6,721 nt of DNA from an uncultured Eubacteriaceae bacterium (GTDB taxonomy: Bacteria > Bacillota > Clostridia > Eubacteriales > Anaerofustaceae), in contig CAMSGF010000040.1 in NCBI GenBank assembly GCA_947058225.1, positions 1 to 6,721 of the forward strand, given 5' to 3'. The notes under the pieces were generated by a model. It was not told the DNA's origin. It did not search any database and saw only the letters and a program-made list of their open reading frames with translations. Numbering within the stretch: the first letter of the stretch is position 1; every line of letters begins with the position of its first letter. Shown here piece after piece: positions 6,717-6,721 of the stretch. The translations under genes and the position numbers were made by a program.

Positions 6717-6721
6717 TTTGT

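Overview
The window reads as chromosome of a low-GC, AT-rich Firmicute, most likely an anaerobic member of the Clostridia. This is inferred from strong AGGAG-type ribosome binding sites, heavy use of ATA, AAA and AGA codons, a methionine synthase that stops after its B12 domain, and the gene order ftsK/spoIIIE - rimO - pgsA, which is typical of Clostridia. No genus can be named from the sequence alone.

Layout, all genes on the + strand. Positions 2-1024 hold the 3' part of a cobalamin-dependent methionine synthase (metH-like), cut by the left edge. A small flavin-reductase-domain protein (1045-1542) follows after 20 bases and probably shares its transcript. After a 77-base AT-rich gap with a possible promoter comes a tightly packed unit: a 979-residue FtsK/SpoIIIE DNA translocase (GTG start, 1620-4559), rimO for ribosomal protein S12 methylthiolation (overlapping by 1 base, 4559-5899) and pgsA for phosphatidylglycerophosphate synthesis (overlapping by 17 bases, 5883-6416). 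The three products serve chromosome segregation, ribosome modification and phospholipid synthesis; they are linked by housekeeping co-expression rather than by one pathway.

The last 305 bases (6417-6721) contain a compact, highly structured unit that conventional annotation would probably leave blank. It has an extended -10 promoter (6462-6490), a predicted 5'-terminal hairpin (6494-6512), a 10-base palindrome, a long hairpin that buries a strong Shine-Dalgarno sequence (6530-6566), a 25-codon gene for a single-span hydrophobic peptide with a basic tail (6574-6651), and a terminator whose stem contains the peptide's stop codon. A 12-base segment beyond the terminator can pair fully (one G-U) with the 5' leader. 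The better T-tract of the terminator lies on the minus strand, which suggests a convergent antisense RNA entering from beyond the right edge. Together this resembles a type I toxin-antitoxin locus of the general Fst/TxpA kind. The peptide lacks the family signatures I can recall, so this is the best candidate here for an undescribed system.
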